Assembly: GCF_000219625.1 (NCBI RefSeq)
Contig: NC_018218.1
Span: forward strand, 434,001-498,000
DNA length: 64,000 bases
Direction of reading: 5' to 3'
From: Zymoseptoria tritici IPO323
Lineage: Eukaryota > Ascomycota > Dothideomycetes > Mycosphaerellales > Mycosphaerellaceae
Shown: positions 43,403 to 55,200 of the stretch, in pieces
How the letters are laid out: the number at the start of each line of letters is the position of its first letter
Numbering within the stretch: position 1 is the stretch's first letter
Notes under the pieces: generated by a model
What the model saw: the letters and a program-made list of their open reading frames with translations, nothing else
Databases searched by the model: none
Told to the model about the DNA's origin: nothing
Program-made: the position numbers and the translations under genes

Positions 43403-44285
43403 AGGAAAGATGAGCGTGGACAACGTGGACATGCGAGCGATACAGACTTGAATTGAAGACTGGCATCCAAGCTTCGTCAATGCTTTTGTTACTTGATAGC
43501 ATTGCTGGGGCTGTGTAGCTACGGCTAGACAGTTTGAAAAGTACTCTGAATGTCATACCAAAAGTCCTAAAGTGGTTGTCGTCTTCTCTTCTCACGCCTC
43601 GATCTCGTCCTACACAATGCTAGATCCCGTACTTGGTGAGCCCTGCTGTACTGTCATGGACAATCGCCATCGTGCTGCGTCTAACCCATCTCACTCACCA
43701 ACCTCCCTTACTTCTCTTGTCAGCCAACTGTCCGAACAGCTTGAGCTTCTCAGTCGGCTCTACCTGCACAGAACCTGGAGCGAAAATGTGTCATAACTGC
43801 CGTCCTGACAAGTCTGACCCGTCTCACTCAGTGTCTTCCGTTCCTTCCATAGCCAATGCCACACGCCATCTTATACTTCGAACACTTCGACCAGCTTGAT
43901 CTTCTCGGTCAGCTCTGCCTGCACAAAGCTGGATCGTGTGCATCATGGTAAGGTACTGAGATTACAATCTGACTCGCAAAGTATCATTTGGCCTTTCAGC
44001 TCGGATAGCATGCTGCGTCCGCATAATGTGCTCCGTCTTGTGGCATTGCAGGTGCCCTAAGCCATATCCATTCCCAAAAATTGACGGACCTTCCATTCAA
44101 CCCCGCCAAATTGAACAGCCGTCCCGTCGCAACTTCCTCCAAAAGTCACGTGTCCTAAATTCTCACGCCTTCCCTCCACGCCAAGCCACCACTCTCGATT
44201 TTCGACCTCATCGACGACAATCTCGAACTTTTGCGCCGCCCGAGACCTCCGACCATTCGACTAATCCACCACAAATACCGCAGCA
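43403..44285. other. Intergenic region with a diverged local duplication
   Basis: No credible gene. Segments about 43679-43783 and 43812-43940 are similar (see findings). The last 250 bp should hold the Rpl23 promoter. Confidence 0.5.
44146..44152 (+). promoter_or_regulatory. TCACGTG site upstream of Rpl23
   Basis: TCACGTG lies 134 bp upstream of the uL14 start codon. It is the binding sequence of bHLH factors such as Cbf1, which is reported at ribosomal protein promoters in several ascomycetes. The functional assignment is inference. Confidence 0.4.
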
Positions 44286-45148
44286 ATGGCCCCAACGTAT
44301 GTTACATGCACCGGAGAAACTCGCAGGCAGTGAGGAGAGGTGGTAATGCTGACTTGATCACCCAATAGACGCAGCAACACTTCCGGCAACAAGCTGAAGA
44401 TGACCCTCGGTCTGCCTGTGTATGTATCGTGATACCCTTTTCCCTCTGCACTTTTCTGGACGACGGCGACGACGACGATGATCACGAAGACGACGAAAAG
44501 CGCAGCGCGACCGAGCACATCCATTCGCGAATTCGACATGGAACGCCTTTCACGAATCCACGCATCGAGACCGCACATCATACAAACACACACACGCACG
44601 AAGGAAGAGCAGAAATAGACCGAAGACTAACACATCAATCCCAGCGGCGCGGTCATGAACTGCTGCGACAACTCCGGCGCCCGCAACCTCTACATCATCT
44701 CCGTCAAGGGCATCGGCGCGCGCCTCAACCGTCTCCCCGCCGGCGGCGTCGGCGACATGGTCATGGCGACCGTGAAGAAGGGAAAGCCAGAGCTGAGGAA
44801 GAAGGTCATGCCCGCCGTCATCGTGCGCCAGAGCAAGCCGTGGAGGAGAGGCGATGGGGTGTTCTTGTACTTTGAGGACAATGCTGGTGTGGTACGTACA
44901 ACCTTTGAGGAGAAAGGGAGAGGATGAAGGTGTTGGGGATATTGGGGTGAAGGTTTGGGCTGACTTGAGGATAATAGATCGTCAACCCCAAGGGTGAGAT
45001 GAAGGGATCGGCTATTACGGGACCTGTGGGTAAGGAGGCTGCGGAGCTTTGGCCGGTATGTTCTCTTCCTGCACACCTGCACACGCCGGACATGTCGCTA
45101 ACACTTCACGCACAGCGTATCGCCTCCAACTCCGGTGTTGTGATGTAA
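44286..45148 (+). CDS. RPL23: 60S ribosomal protein uL14 (Rpl23)
   Basis: Five exons, 44286-44296, 44369-44419, 44645-44891, 44978-45055 and 45116-45148, give 139 residues. Introns are 72, 225, 86 and 60 bp, with GTATGT/GTACGT donors and CTGAC/CTAAC branch sites. The first exon encodes only three full codons. The product reads [20 protein letters not shown], then [20 protein letters not shown] and [20 protein letters not shown], and ends [10 protein letters not shown]. The uL14 fold, rRNA-binding surface and length (137-140 in other fungi) all match. It sits on the large subunit near the factor-binding site. The second intron is long and the gene intron-rich compared with its neighbours, as usual for fungal ribosomal protein genes. 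Confidence 0.97.
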
Positions 45149-45704
45149 AAGGCAGTCCCTCGATTTCGCAAAGCTTTTTTCAAGAAGACAAGATGGAGTC
45201 CGTCGTCCTTTGATGATGATAAGCATTGGGGGAGCCGGCGTTGTAGCTAGACAGACATGCTAGCACCCGGGTGTTCTCTTTTCCTCGTCGACGAATCGAA
45301 CGAAAAGAGCGCGCCGGGAAATGAAATCAGGCGCGGTTGTTTTCTGAGCTCTCATGAATGGACACTCTTCTGCTCATCCCATTTCCTTTTGCTGTCCTTC
45401 TTCCGCGTCGGAGCCGGCTTGATGACTACTGACTTTTGATACCAAGGGGCTATGTACTCACCTCACAGATCTACCCATTCCTCTCCATGCGGCAGCGACT
45501 CGAGTCGCATCACCCCTGCTCCATGAGTCCAACGAGACAAGCCTGACAGACAGCAACGAAGATGCCGAATGAGAGCAGAGAATCCATGCGTGTATTTGCG
45601 ACCAGAGAGAACCGGAAGTTTCGTCCATCGCTCCATCGCCATGTTTTCGACCCGCTCGACGTCCTCGGGTCCATCCTACATGGAAACTTCGGTTGGAGTC
45701 CTCT

Positions 45705-45850
45705 GACGGAGCCAACTCCAAACAGCAGTACCAAGGTGAGCACTCACACTCGCGGCCAGCTTTTTTTCCAATCTACGCAGTACGGGAGATGTCTCCAACC
45801 GGCGAGAGCGGGCTTCCTTGGCTGGTCATACCCGATCGCACGGTCCCGCC
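45705..45850 (+). repeat. Diverged direct repeat, copy A
   Basis: Shares ordered blocks with 45926-46125: CCAACTCCA-ACAGCAGT; a run of T; CAGT-CGGGAGATG; and GAGCGGGCTT..CTGGCTGGTCATA.CCGATCGC.CGGTC. Blocks are 70-90% alike by eye. Confidence 0.6.
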
Positions 45851-45925
45851 GGGCTCAAGTCGTCCCGATCAATCCTACGCCCTCGGTCCAGCGCACATAA
45901 AGACGTACGTACGAACGACTTGAGG

Positions 45926-46125
45926 TCTCTGACCAAACCCACTCCAACCAGCAGTTATGGTTTCGGGATGTCAGCACTTACACACTTACGATCGCCTCTT
46001 TTTTCCAGGACGCACGGAAAGAGACTACAGATTCCTCGACATACGCACAGTTCGGGAGATGGCTCGAAAAGAAGAGAGCGGGCTTTCCTGGCTGGTCATA
46101 TCCGATCGCGCGGTCGCGCGCAGGT
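45926..46125 (+). repeat. Diverged direct repeat, copy B
   Basis: Second copy of the unit at 45705-45850, with insertions between the shared blocks. Confidence 0.6.
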
Positions 46126-46888
46126 CGGCGGTCATCCGGAGACATTGTCATGTCTCCAGCGCCGACTGTTCCAGAAAAAAAAAACCCCCGTCTGTTGCGC
46201 GCACAACGAGATTTCCAACACGACGGTCTCGGAAGCCGGGTGTTTGCGACAGCGACTTTGAGAGTCGATATGCAGCTCGACCACGGTAAGCCTTTTCTTG
46301 AACGCTTCTCTTCTTGCGTACGGTTGGGTCGAGAGCAGGACATACACCTTACCAGGATTTCGCATCGAACATAAGCCTACGTTTCTTGTCGTCCCGCCTG
46401 TCCCGGACAGGGACTCTCCATTGCGCCAAGATGGCACTTGGGCTCGTCAGACACGTCGTCGTCCTTTCGGGTGACACTTCACTTTCCGCTTTGAGGACAT
46501 CGAGGAACACATCTGAGCGCGCAGCGGAGAGGGAGATGCACAAAACCAACTTGAGCCTGAAACAAATTGCAATTGATTGCTACGAAAGAACGTAAATCGC
46601 CATTGATATGTCGTGGATGGCGCTTTCCAGCTCCTTCGGTTTTCGCTCCAGCATCGCGGGGGTGTTTTTTTTTGGGGAAATTTTGTCCTTTTCGAGTTGA
46701 GTTGGTGAGCTACTGTGGGTATTCGTGCCGGTCGCTCTCTCTCTCGTTGTTGCCTCGAAAGCTGGACACCGCAGCAGCTGCATGCGCATGGCAGCGTTTT
46801 AATTGTTCGGATTGCCATCGCAATCCGCCGCACTCTGATCCTTCACACTGAAGTCGGGAAAGCACGCGGTGAGCGCTTTGGGGCATTT

Positions 46889-47197
46889 CTAAACAAGACC
46901 GTTAGCAGGGTGCTCAAAGTTGTGGTGTCTTGCTCTGTTCTGTTTCGGAAAGATACACACGTTTGAGCAGCCGTAGACGCCACCGTCGGGATCAGACTGT
47001 TGCGGTGAACAATTCCCATTCGGGTAGTCGTTGCAGTTTCCTGGACCCTTGAATTTCTGGTTTGGGTCGCATGGGATGCACCACTGGTTGTTTCGTTAGG
47101 ATGTGCACCGATGGTGGTGGGAGGGATGGGTGGGACTTGCGTATGCTGTGGCTGAGGACGCCAGGCAGAGGAGGACGGAGAGGTTGAAGATTTGCAT
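46889..47197 (-). CDS. Small secreted six-cysteine protein with probable GC-AG intron
   Basis: Proposed exons 47197-47141 and 47083-46889 give 83 residues. Residues 1-18 are a signal peptide (MQIFNLSVLLCLASSATA). The mature chain has six cysteines (WCIPCDPN, GNCND, GNCSP, GCSN, VCIF). Without splicing, an in-frame TAA lies just upstream of the WCIPC block. That TAA is inside a CTAAC branch-site motif followed by CAACCAG, so an intron clearly ends at 47084. The best donor is GCAAGT at 47135-47140, the standard GC-type donor, giving a 57-bp phase-0 intron; a weak GTCCCA four bases further is the alternative. Relation to other effectors is unknown. It resembles the secreted protein at 17344-17624 in design, not in sequence. 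Confidence 0.65.
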
Positions 47198-48756
47198 TGT
47201 CGATGATCGGTTGTTCTTGGTATGTTGTTGATGGTTGTTGTTGGCTGTGGACGTCGTTCTTCGTGCTCCGAAGCTCTTGAGTCTTTTTGAGTTGCCAACG
47301 AGAGGAGATTTGGTGTTGGTCTGAGGCGAGTGACTCTCAGTGGGCGATCTGACGCTGATATAGACGAAGATCGCAGCCACCTGGATTCCGCTTCGTGCCG
47401 TGCTGCTGTCGTAATGCGGTGCGGCGGAAGAGAGCGGATTGAAAGCTCAAGGATCCTCCTTGACGCTCGTTCTGTCTTGATGGCGACTTGGACCTGGATG
47501 CCATCCCGGTCAGATGTTCTCGATATGGACGGCTTCCCTGCAAGGCGTGACGATCACAGGGTATGTTGTCCAGTGCGGGAACCACTTGTCCACTGATACC
47601 GGTGCCTTCACATCGAAAGCTCTTGAACGCGATCGCAGCCACTTTGATATACAATTGTCAAAGCGGCTGGTATTTCACTCAGATGAACACGCAGTCCTCT
47701 CGATGGCAGGTGACGACCGGAAGACGCCAACAGAAGGATCGATATAAGCTCAGGACAGTGCACTGTGCTGCAGAAAACAACGGAACAGCGATCGATATAT
47801 CCTGGAGGCGTATCCCGCGGATATACAGCACCTTCGCACATCAACCCTCTAGCCGTTCTTGGTGAGGGTTTACAAGGCTTGTGCAAGGGCTTTGACAGTA
47901 AAGTGTCTTTGGGCTTTGTCGCTACCGGCCTGGTTGTGTCGATCGATCTCCGTAGACCACTCATGTTGACGACGAGATCGAATGCTGCACAGTTGCGAGA
48001 CGGTGGAGCCGCACATTTTTCTGCATTGACCCGTCCCGGATGTTATCAACGGCGTTGAAGACTGGAAATGGCTTGACGTGTCAGTACATGTCTTCTTTGC
48101 ATACAAAGCGAGACTCACTCCTCATGCACGCCCATCGCTTTCATTCCCCCTCTTCTGCTGGATCACTTTCAGGTGAGAAGCACGGAATGTGACCGTAATC
48201 CACAAGAAGTGAGGTCAAAACGAGCGGTCCGGCGTCTTCGGGCGTCGGCTTCAGAGATGGAGATCTTCAGAGGCAGATCGTCTGCCTCTTTCCATATTGG
48301 TTTGCGCGCATGTGAATACCCTTGTCATCACCCAAGAGCGTAAAGTTTCATTTTTCAGAGTTCGCCTGGAAGTAGAGTTCGATGCTGTTCGATATATAAG
48401 GTGCGCGAAAGGTGTCAATGGAATGAGACAGCTGAGTTGGGTCTGGGTATGAGTCTTTGGCATTGGACATTGAGTCGAAAAGAAGGGCAGAAGCAGTTGG
48501 TTTCAAACTGAGAGGCAGGAAGAAGACATGATGCTGATTATTCGTATGTGCAAGAGCACAGTAGAGCGAAGAATATGTTCGTTCGTGTCGCAAGCGGCGC
48601 AGTAAAGGTATCAGAGAAGTAAGTGGAGTAATACACACCCCAAAGCATCATCCACCGCAAGCTACCCAAAGTCATGATTCGTAAAACATCGTAGGTCCCG
48701 ATCCATCCAGCGCATCACAACCAAGAGCAGAGATCACATCCTTCAACGTTCCCACG
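47198..48756. other. Intergenic region, no gene seen
   Basis: 1.5 kb between the secreted-protein gene and the DUF7514-like gene, both on the minus strand. Only short scattered frames; no repeat or RNA gene recognised. Confidence 0.55.
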
Positions 48757-50889
48757 TTATCCTCCCCTTCCCCACGGACTCTGCTCAGGATACCTCCTCC
48801 CCTTCACCCCCGCCTCGCCAGAAATCGGCCTCGATCCCCGTCCACCTCCTCCGCCTCCTCTGCTACCTCGTCTCCCATCGTCGAATTTCTCATCTCGGAA
48901 CTCCTCCGGCGACGGCAGATCCTCGTCATCGTCATACCCTCTCGGACTCTCATACCTCCTACTACTCTTCCTCGAGTGGGAATGGCGACTCGACTCTCCA
49001 CTTCTCCGGCTTCGATCTCCAGGCGGCGGAGCATGACGGTCTCGATCCCTATCTCCTCTGTCCCAATCGCGATCTCGACTTCTGTGTCCGTGCTCATGGC
49101 GATGACGGTATCGATCAGATGATGGCTCCCTTCCATCGTCGAACCTCTCCCTCCTCTCCTCTCTCGGCGGTGAATCCTCAAACCTCGTCCTCTGCGGACT
49201 CGCCTTTGGCCCCAGACTCTGCGTATGCCGATGACGGTGCATCCCACCCAGTCCCATGGGCGGTGAAAACGGCGCACGACCTCCTTGCCCGGATCCACCT
49301 CTAGGCGGAACGGCGGCCGCCACGGTACTCGCAAACAACGGCCCCGCCGAAGGCCCAAACATGACTCCCACTCCATTCGGAGCCGGAACCGGAGGCGGCG
49401 TGGTACCCCTCTGATGGAGCGGGGGCGGTGCGTCACCCGGCTCATGGTCTTGCGTCGGAGGTCTCGACTCGCCTTCCTCGGTTTCCACCGGAACATTTGT
49501 GGAGAAGTAATCTCCCGTGTCGTGCACCGGCACGCTGGGCGTTGGTTCTTCCGAGCGGGAGTGCCGGAGCGGGGAGCCCACGACTTCAGGGCGGAAGTGG
49601 GAGTGCGAGTGCGAGGAGGTGTGGCGGATTGAAGCCGAAGCGGCTGCCGCGGCGGGACTGTAGACTGGTGACTTGTCGCTGTCGTTCTCCCACCATTCGT
49701 CGTCGGCGGTGGAGGAGACGGAGACCGGGCGTTCGAGCGGAGAGCTTCCTTTGCGACGATGGGTGCGGTGGCTACCTTGTGATGAGCGGTGGTGGGAGTC
49801 ATAAGACCCACGGGTGGAAGTCGGGAGTAGCACGTCGTCGTCAGGCGGAGAGGTGCTATGATGCAGACGACTGTCGGGGTGGGATTTCCGCCTTCGAGTA
49901 TCGTGGGAGCCACTACGCGACCCGCCTCGTCCGTCCCAGAGGTGGGGACTGCCTACATTGCGGGCGATACGGCTGAAGGTCGAGGCAGCTTCTTTGCCTT
50001 TGTCGATCATGGTCTGGCGTGGGCTGAGAGCCGGTCGTTTGGATTGTTGGCGAACGATGCTCGGCCTTCCGTCGACGTGGCGGTAGAGAGGGTTGCGAAA
50101 GTATGCCAGCGCAGGACCCCGGGAGTCGACAGAGCCTTCGTCATCGGTGCCGCCGCCGTCAGCATCTTTTCTGCTGGAAGGACGTAGGCGACCGTGGAGA
50201 CGTCTTTGGTCCGGCTCATAGTGGACTTCGACTTGTTTGTGCTTCTCCTCTTCCTCGGCTTCACGACGCAGTCGCTCCGATACGCCTTCGTACCACGCGA
50301 CCATATGACGATCCGGCTCGCGAGGGAAGCACTCTCTTGGCAAGATCTTCGGAAATGACTCTCCAGTCTGCACATCCTTAACATCCCACTGCTCAACCGC
50401 CTCTCGCAGAAACGTGGAATGCTCCTCCGGACCCAACAGGACTTGAATAGTCTGCCACATAATCCATCCCTCCGTCTTCAGCGCCGGCACGGTGGGGTCC
50501 GTGAACGCAGTTGCGTGGGTATGATGAGCAGGCTGTAAGCTATGCAAACAGCCCAAGCTCTTGTAGATGAACGCGATACTCTCATGCGGCGTACCGAGGA
50601 ACAGCTGGTCGTAATTCCCGTGTAGATCACGGTAGAAGTGTGCCAGCTGGTTAGGCGTGAGATCAGGCTGATCGGACGTCTCGTACTTGTCGTTCATGAC
50701 TTGCTTCAAACCGCGGAGAAGTGCTTTGAGCTTGTCGGTGCCGGTCTTGTCGGACTTGAACAGGTAGCCCCAGTACTCGTAGGCTTCGCGATTCTCAACG
50801 TCCGCTTCGTGCGCGTCAGGAGGAGTAGACGGGTTCGAGCCCGCTGCTGGAGCGGGCTGCGGCCCTGCTGACGCTGTACTGCTCACCAT
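48757..50889 (-). CDS. DUF7514-like fungal protein with long disordered tail
   Basis: 710 residues, one exon, ATG at 50889. After a Pro/Ala leader, residues about 35-205 form a compact domain: YEYWGYLFKSDKTGTDKLKA, LTPNQLAHFYRDLHGNYDQL, TPHESIAFIYKSLGCLHSLQ, EGWIMWQTIQVLLGPEEHS, and FPKILPRECFPREPDRHMV. I recognise this as the Pezizomycotina-specific domain catalogued as DUF7514 (from memory of the pattern, not a search). The remaining about 500 residues are Ser, Arg, His and Pro-rich with RDRDRDRH-like runs and a Gly-rich end, and are probably disordered. No enzymatic motif is visible. The Arg/Ser/His repeats could suit RNA or nuclear-speckle association, which is inference. Confidence 0.8.
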   Translation of the reverse strand: MVSSTASAGPQPAPAAGSNPSTPPDAHEADVENREAYEYWGYLFKSDKTGTDKLKALLRGLKQVMNDKYETSDQPDLTPNQLAHFYRDLHGNYDQLFLGTPHESIAFIYKSLGCLHSLQPAHHTHATAFTDPTVPALKTEGWIMWQTIQVLLGPEEHSTFLREAVEQWDVKDVQTGESFPKILPRECFPREPDRHMVAWYEGVSERLRREAEEEEKHKQVEVHYEPDQRRLHGRLRPSSRKDADGGGTDDEGSVDSRGPALAYFRNPLYRHVDGRPSIVRQQSKRPALSPRQTMIDKGKEAASTFSRIARNVGSPHLWDGRGGSRSGSHDTRRRKSHPDSRLHHSTSPPDDDVLLPTSTRGSYDSHHRSSQGSHRTHRRKGSSPLERPVSVSSTADDEWWENDSDKSPVYSPAAAAASASIRHTSSHSHSHFRPEVVGSPLRHSRSEEPTPSVPVHDTGDYFSTNVPVETEEGESRPPTQDHEPGDAPPPLHQRGTTPPPVPAPNGVGVMFGPSAGPLFASTVAAAVPPRGGSGQGGRAPFSPPMGLGGMHRHRHTQSLGPKASPQRTRFEDSPPREERRERFDDGREPSSDRYRHRHEHGHRSRDRDWDRGDRDRDRHAPPPGDRSRRSGESSRHSHSRKSSRRYESPRGYDDDEDLPSPEEFRDEKFDDGRRGSRGGGGGGRGSRPISGEAGVKGRRYPEQSPWGRGG

Positions 50890-52231
50890 GTTGTGAGGGG
50901 CGTATGATACAAGTTGCGCGATATGTGATCGATCCGGTCTCTTGTACCCTGTCCTCAGGCAATCTCACAGCTGCAGCGACCGACGAGAGAGCGAAAGTGA
51001 AGATCTTTCAACAACGCTCCAGCTCAACAGCCTCAGTACTTCCCACCTGCCTTTGTCCAACAGTTGCACAGCTCGAGCAGCACCGCAACCACTGGCGCAA
51101 CGGTACAGCCTGTTGTCCAACCTCGCCTGCCTATTGCTCAACGCGCTGTATCGATCCAGCTCTTTCCCAACTCGCGCCGTCCAGCAGCGTCTTTGTCTCT
51201 TTGCGCCTCAAGTTCTCGCCAACCCAAGACTCCCTCTCCTCCAGCTTGTCGCGCAGAATCCAGTCCAGTCCAGTCCGTCCAGATCCTCCGTTCGTATGCG
51301 CAGGTTCACGTCTTCAGCAATGGAAATCAAGCTCAAGTCTCCAGTTCCACGAAAGAAGGTATAGATACCGTTATCGCAGTCGCAAACCTCGCAAACCGTT
51401 TCACATCCAACAAGTTCCCTCTCACTCCCTTCTCCTCTCAAGCTGACTCTCACTCCCGAGTTCCGTTGCTCCAGCCCAAACCCCGGCGGTGTCACTCAAT
51501 CACACTCCCGACTCCTCACGAATCGCACGATCGTTCCTCACCACCTCACTTATGAAACCAGCATCCCCCGTCCGGACAACCTCATCTCAGTTCCGTGCGC
51601 AGAGCGTTTCGCAGTCCCCGTGCGGTTCGGTGATGGTCGGTGCGCGAGAAGCTCGAGTCAGACCTTGTCGCCGAAAGTCGCGTTGCCACGTCGCTTGCGA
51701 TGAGAGTGTAGATGAAGAAGGTAATATATGTTACGGCGAAGAGCGAGTGAAGCAGTCCATATTACGACGACCTCGTGGCTGAGGTTTTGCATGCCACATC
51801 CCTCAGGTGGACGGATTCACGAGATCGTTCGGAGGGAAGCGACGTCACTGTGCATGGATTGTCGTGTAAAGATTTACCAGAAGGATACCTAGGTATCAAC
51901 TTGCGAAACCAAGTACTCATGCTAAGGTAGGTATACAACGATCAAGCAACATTTGTTCGCATTGTACGCCAGAGTAACTAGGTACACTACGGTCACCCAC
52001 GCACATATTGGTATCTCAATCCGCCCAAAGAAACCGCAACACAAATCACAAGAGAACACCTCCCTTGCTCAGGGTAGTCTCCGAACTCGACCTCCTCCCT
52101 CCAGCATCCGCCACACTCAACAGACTCATACTCGTCAGGTCCTCCTCGTCTTCCTCACCTCTCCTCCATGAAACCCTCCTCGCTCCATCCCTCACCCTCC
52201 TCGTCGCGCGTCGAACCAACCCAGGAGATCT
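50890..52231. other. Intergenic region, no gene seen
   Basis: Promoter and 5'UTR of the DUF7514-like gene plus the 3' side of the tricalbin gene. The several plus-strand frames between 50904 and 51555 overlap each other in three phases and lack protein-like character. Confidence 0.5.
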
Positions 52232-55200
52232 CTAAACCCCAGGCGTAACGCTGCGTTCGCGCTTACTCAACAACCTCCCAAACTTGTTACTCCCCTGCCC
52301 CGGACTGTCACTCCGTCCCAGACTCTTCGCATCCGCCGGCAGGAAGGAGCTCTTGATGTGTACCACTCCGTCGCCAACTTTAACATCTTGCTCCCCACCG
52401 CTAGCCTGGTCGTTGATGAAGAACAACGACTCGCCAAGCGTCTCGTCCCGACCAAACGACTTGTCATTCTTGACGACAACTTTGAACTGCGTGGCGGCCG
52501 TGCAGGAGAGTTTCTTGGGATCGTCATCGTAGCTGACCTCGCCAGTTTTGGACTTGACGGCTTTGGTGTGGAAGAAATCTTTCATGCCATGTTTGGCCTC
52601 GTGTAGGACGTGGACCTCGAGTTTCGTGTCGGCTTCGAAGCCTGATGCGCCAAGGACGGAGATGGTCGCTGTGCCGGCATCCGGGCCCGCGGTGGAAAGG
52701 CCGCCGGCAGAGAGGACGCGTTTGTGAGGGGTGGTAGGGGTGGGCGGGGTTTCGATGCTGGGGATGACGGTGCCGTCCATGCCGTTTGCGTGGCCGTTGG
52801 AGGTGACGGGGCGGTCGCGTTCGGATTCCATGCTTGTGGGGTGGAGTTCGCCGACGGGGTCTTGTTCATCAGGGGTCATCTCGCCGTTTTGGTGGCCGCT
52901 TACTGTTCTGCGCTTGAAACCGCGGCCGAGGAAAGATGCTCCCTTGAGAGCGCCGCCTCCGACGAAGGTTCCGACTTTGCCGACGCCTTTGACGGGTGCG
53001 CCGATGATTTTGCCTGGCGCCGCGAATGTGCCGGAGAAGGTCGAAGAGCCTTGTCGCGAGCGAGTGATGTAGTCTGGCTTAAAGAGCATCTTCAATCGAA
53101 TCGAGCCGCTCTTGCCATCGAGGTTGAGGGTGACCTCCTGCGCTTGGAATGGCTCGAGAACATCGAGCGGTACGGCGGCACCGCCCAAAAAGTCGGCTTT
53201 GTCACCAAAGTCCCAGTCGTATACATCAACAACGAACTTGGCGGCTGTGCGGCTGCGAATAGGCACCTCGAAGAACTCGTTCCACGCCGGGTGAAGCGTC
53301 TTCTTCTGCTTGTTGGTCTTGTAGACATCCTTGCCGTTGAGCGAGAATTTGCAGTATGGGTCGGAGTAGCCATTCCTATCGGCAGCCGGGAGGTCCGCAG
53401 CATCCAAGACTTCCACGCGAAGGTTGCCTTGGTTGTTGAATGACTCGCTGGGGTCAAGCTGCATCTTGACGGGCAGAAAGCGCATGGAAACCTTGATGTT
53501 GCTGGCGTGGCCGTGCTCGTCCTTGAGCGTGATGACAGTTTGTGTGTAGAGGCATCTCTTCAGAGTGTCGAGAAGACTGCCGGAGAGCTTCGCCTTGATG
53601 TCGTCGTCCTTCTCGTCCTTAATGTCTTTGTCCGAGACAAGTCGCAACGTGATACGAGAGAGGTCCAGCTCGCGAACCATGGCATCGCCGGTCTCGTTGA
53701 AGGTGTGCTTGCGATTCTTGACCTTGGCGCTGCCCCAAGCAGGGTATTTCATGTCGTCCATGAGCACTTCCAGGTGAGTACCAGCGTGCGCAAGCTCGCC
53801 GTCGTGGATCGTGAAGACCAGGAGACCCGATTCTGTGACAACGTTAGCATGCGATGATATTCGCGAGTGTTAGCCCTTGCTTCCCACTTACCATATTTAC
53901 CCAAGTCCTCAACTCCGATCTTGACCTTTGGCACTTCCAGCTGCTTCACCTCCTCAGCCTCAGTCTGCTCTTGTTCGTTCTCATTCAACGCCGTCTTCAT
54001 CTCCTTTTGAGAAGCAGTCGAGTCGACACTGCCGATAGTACCAGCAGTGTCACTTCGCTTGATTCCTGGAACCGGTGCCTCCTCCAGCGCGGCCTTCTTC
54101 TGCAGCTCCTCCTCATCTTCCGGGTCCTGCACGGCAAGGGTCGGATAGAACGCTACAGTGAAGTTCAAGGTACCTCTGGGCGAGCCGGTGCCAATGCGGA
54201 CCTGCTCAGAGATGACCTTGTCCTTGGTGTCGCAGATTTGGTATTCGCCATTCTCGCCTTGCTTGATGTAGTCTTGCGCAGCGATCTCAATCTGGCCCAT
54301 CGTGCGGTCCTTGCCGACATTCTCCTCGTCCATGACCTCGACGACAAGCTTCTCGCGGACAGAGTGCACGGGCACGTAGAATACCTCGTCCCAATCAGGG
54401 CTGAGATTGTTCTTGTATGTGACGGTCCTGCCTTTCTGGATTCCCGAGAGCAGAACACGAGCGTATGGGTCGGATTTGCCGACTGTGTCCAAGTTCTTCA
54501 AGTTCTGCGCAGACTGGAAATGGAAGCGCATGACACCGATAGGGTCAATGTAGCCATTGCCACCTGCTGCGCCAGTCAGAGCAACAGGCTTCCACTGCAG
54601 TGACATCTTCGCGCGGCCGGTCTTGGCTCCGGCGAGGTTGTACCATTCCTGGCCCTTCTCCGTCAGATCCAGCAAGTCATCAAGCTTGATCTGGTACGAT
54701 GCAAGAATGGGATCGCTCGCAAGATCGCGGTCGTCTTTGATGACCAGGCCGAGCTTGGCCTTCTTGCGATCAGTGATTAGCAGCTCCTTGGCAGCGTCTG
54801 GCCAGATGGGATTGTTGGTGCGCTTCAGCTTCTTGGAGATCTGCACCTCCTTTCCGTTGAGTAGCAGCACGGCGTATGGGTTGAGCTGGCCAATTAGAGA
54901 CTTCGAACCATCAAGATCTTTGGCTTGCTCAACGACAAACTTCGCGATACCAGTCGTGCTCTCTGGTGGAGGCTCTTCGATGCCACCCTCGAGTTTGCGA
55001 CCTTGCAGGACAGGGAAGAAGCGAATGTCGCATTGCACTCTACCACGAGGTCTGCCGTTGGCCATGACCTCAAGGATCTGGCTCTCCATGTCATTGTTCG
55101 CTTCGAGCTGCTCCAGGTTGAACGTCGCAACTCCCAGCTCCTTGTCTTTCCGGTATTCGTTGTAGTCGAACAGATTGATCGTCAACGGCTCCTTCAAACT

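Larger units (their letters stand above)
45149..46888. other. Gene-poor region with local duplications
   Basis: 1.7 kb without a credible gene. Composition is normal and not RIP-like. It contains the duplicated segments listed below and several A/T homopolymers. Confidence 0.5.

Noticed and set aside
45257..46851. Many 60-150-codon frames in the duplicated gene-poor region
   Set aside because: No signal peptide, motif or codon consistency; the two repeat copies do not keep a shared frame.
50904..51555. 140-180-codon plus-strand frames upstream of the DUF7514-like gene
   Set aside because: Three overlapping phases of Ser/Pro/Arg-rich low-complexity sequence, typical of a pyrimidine-rich leader region.
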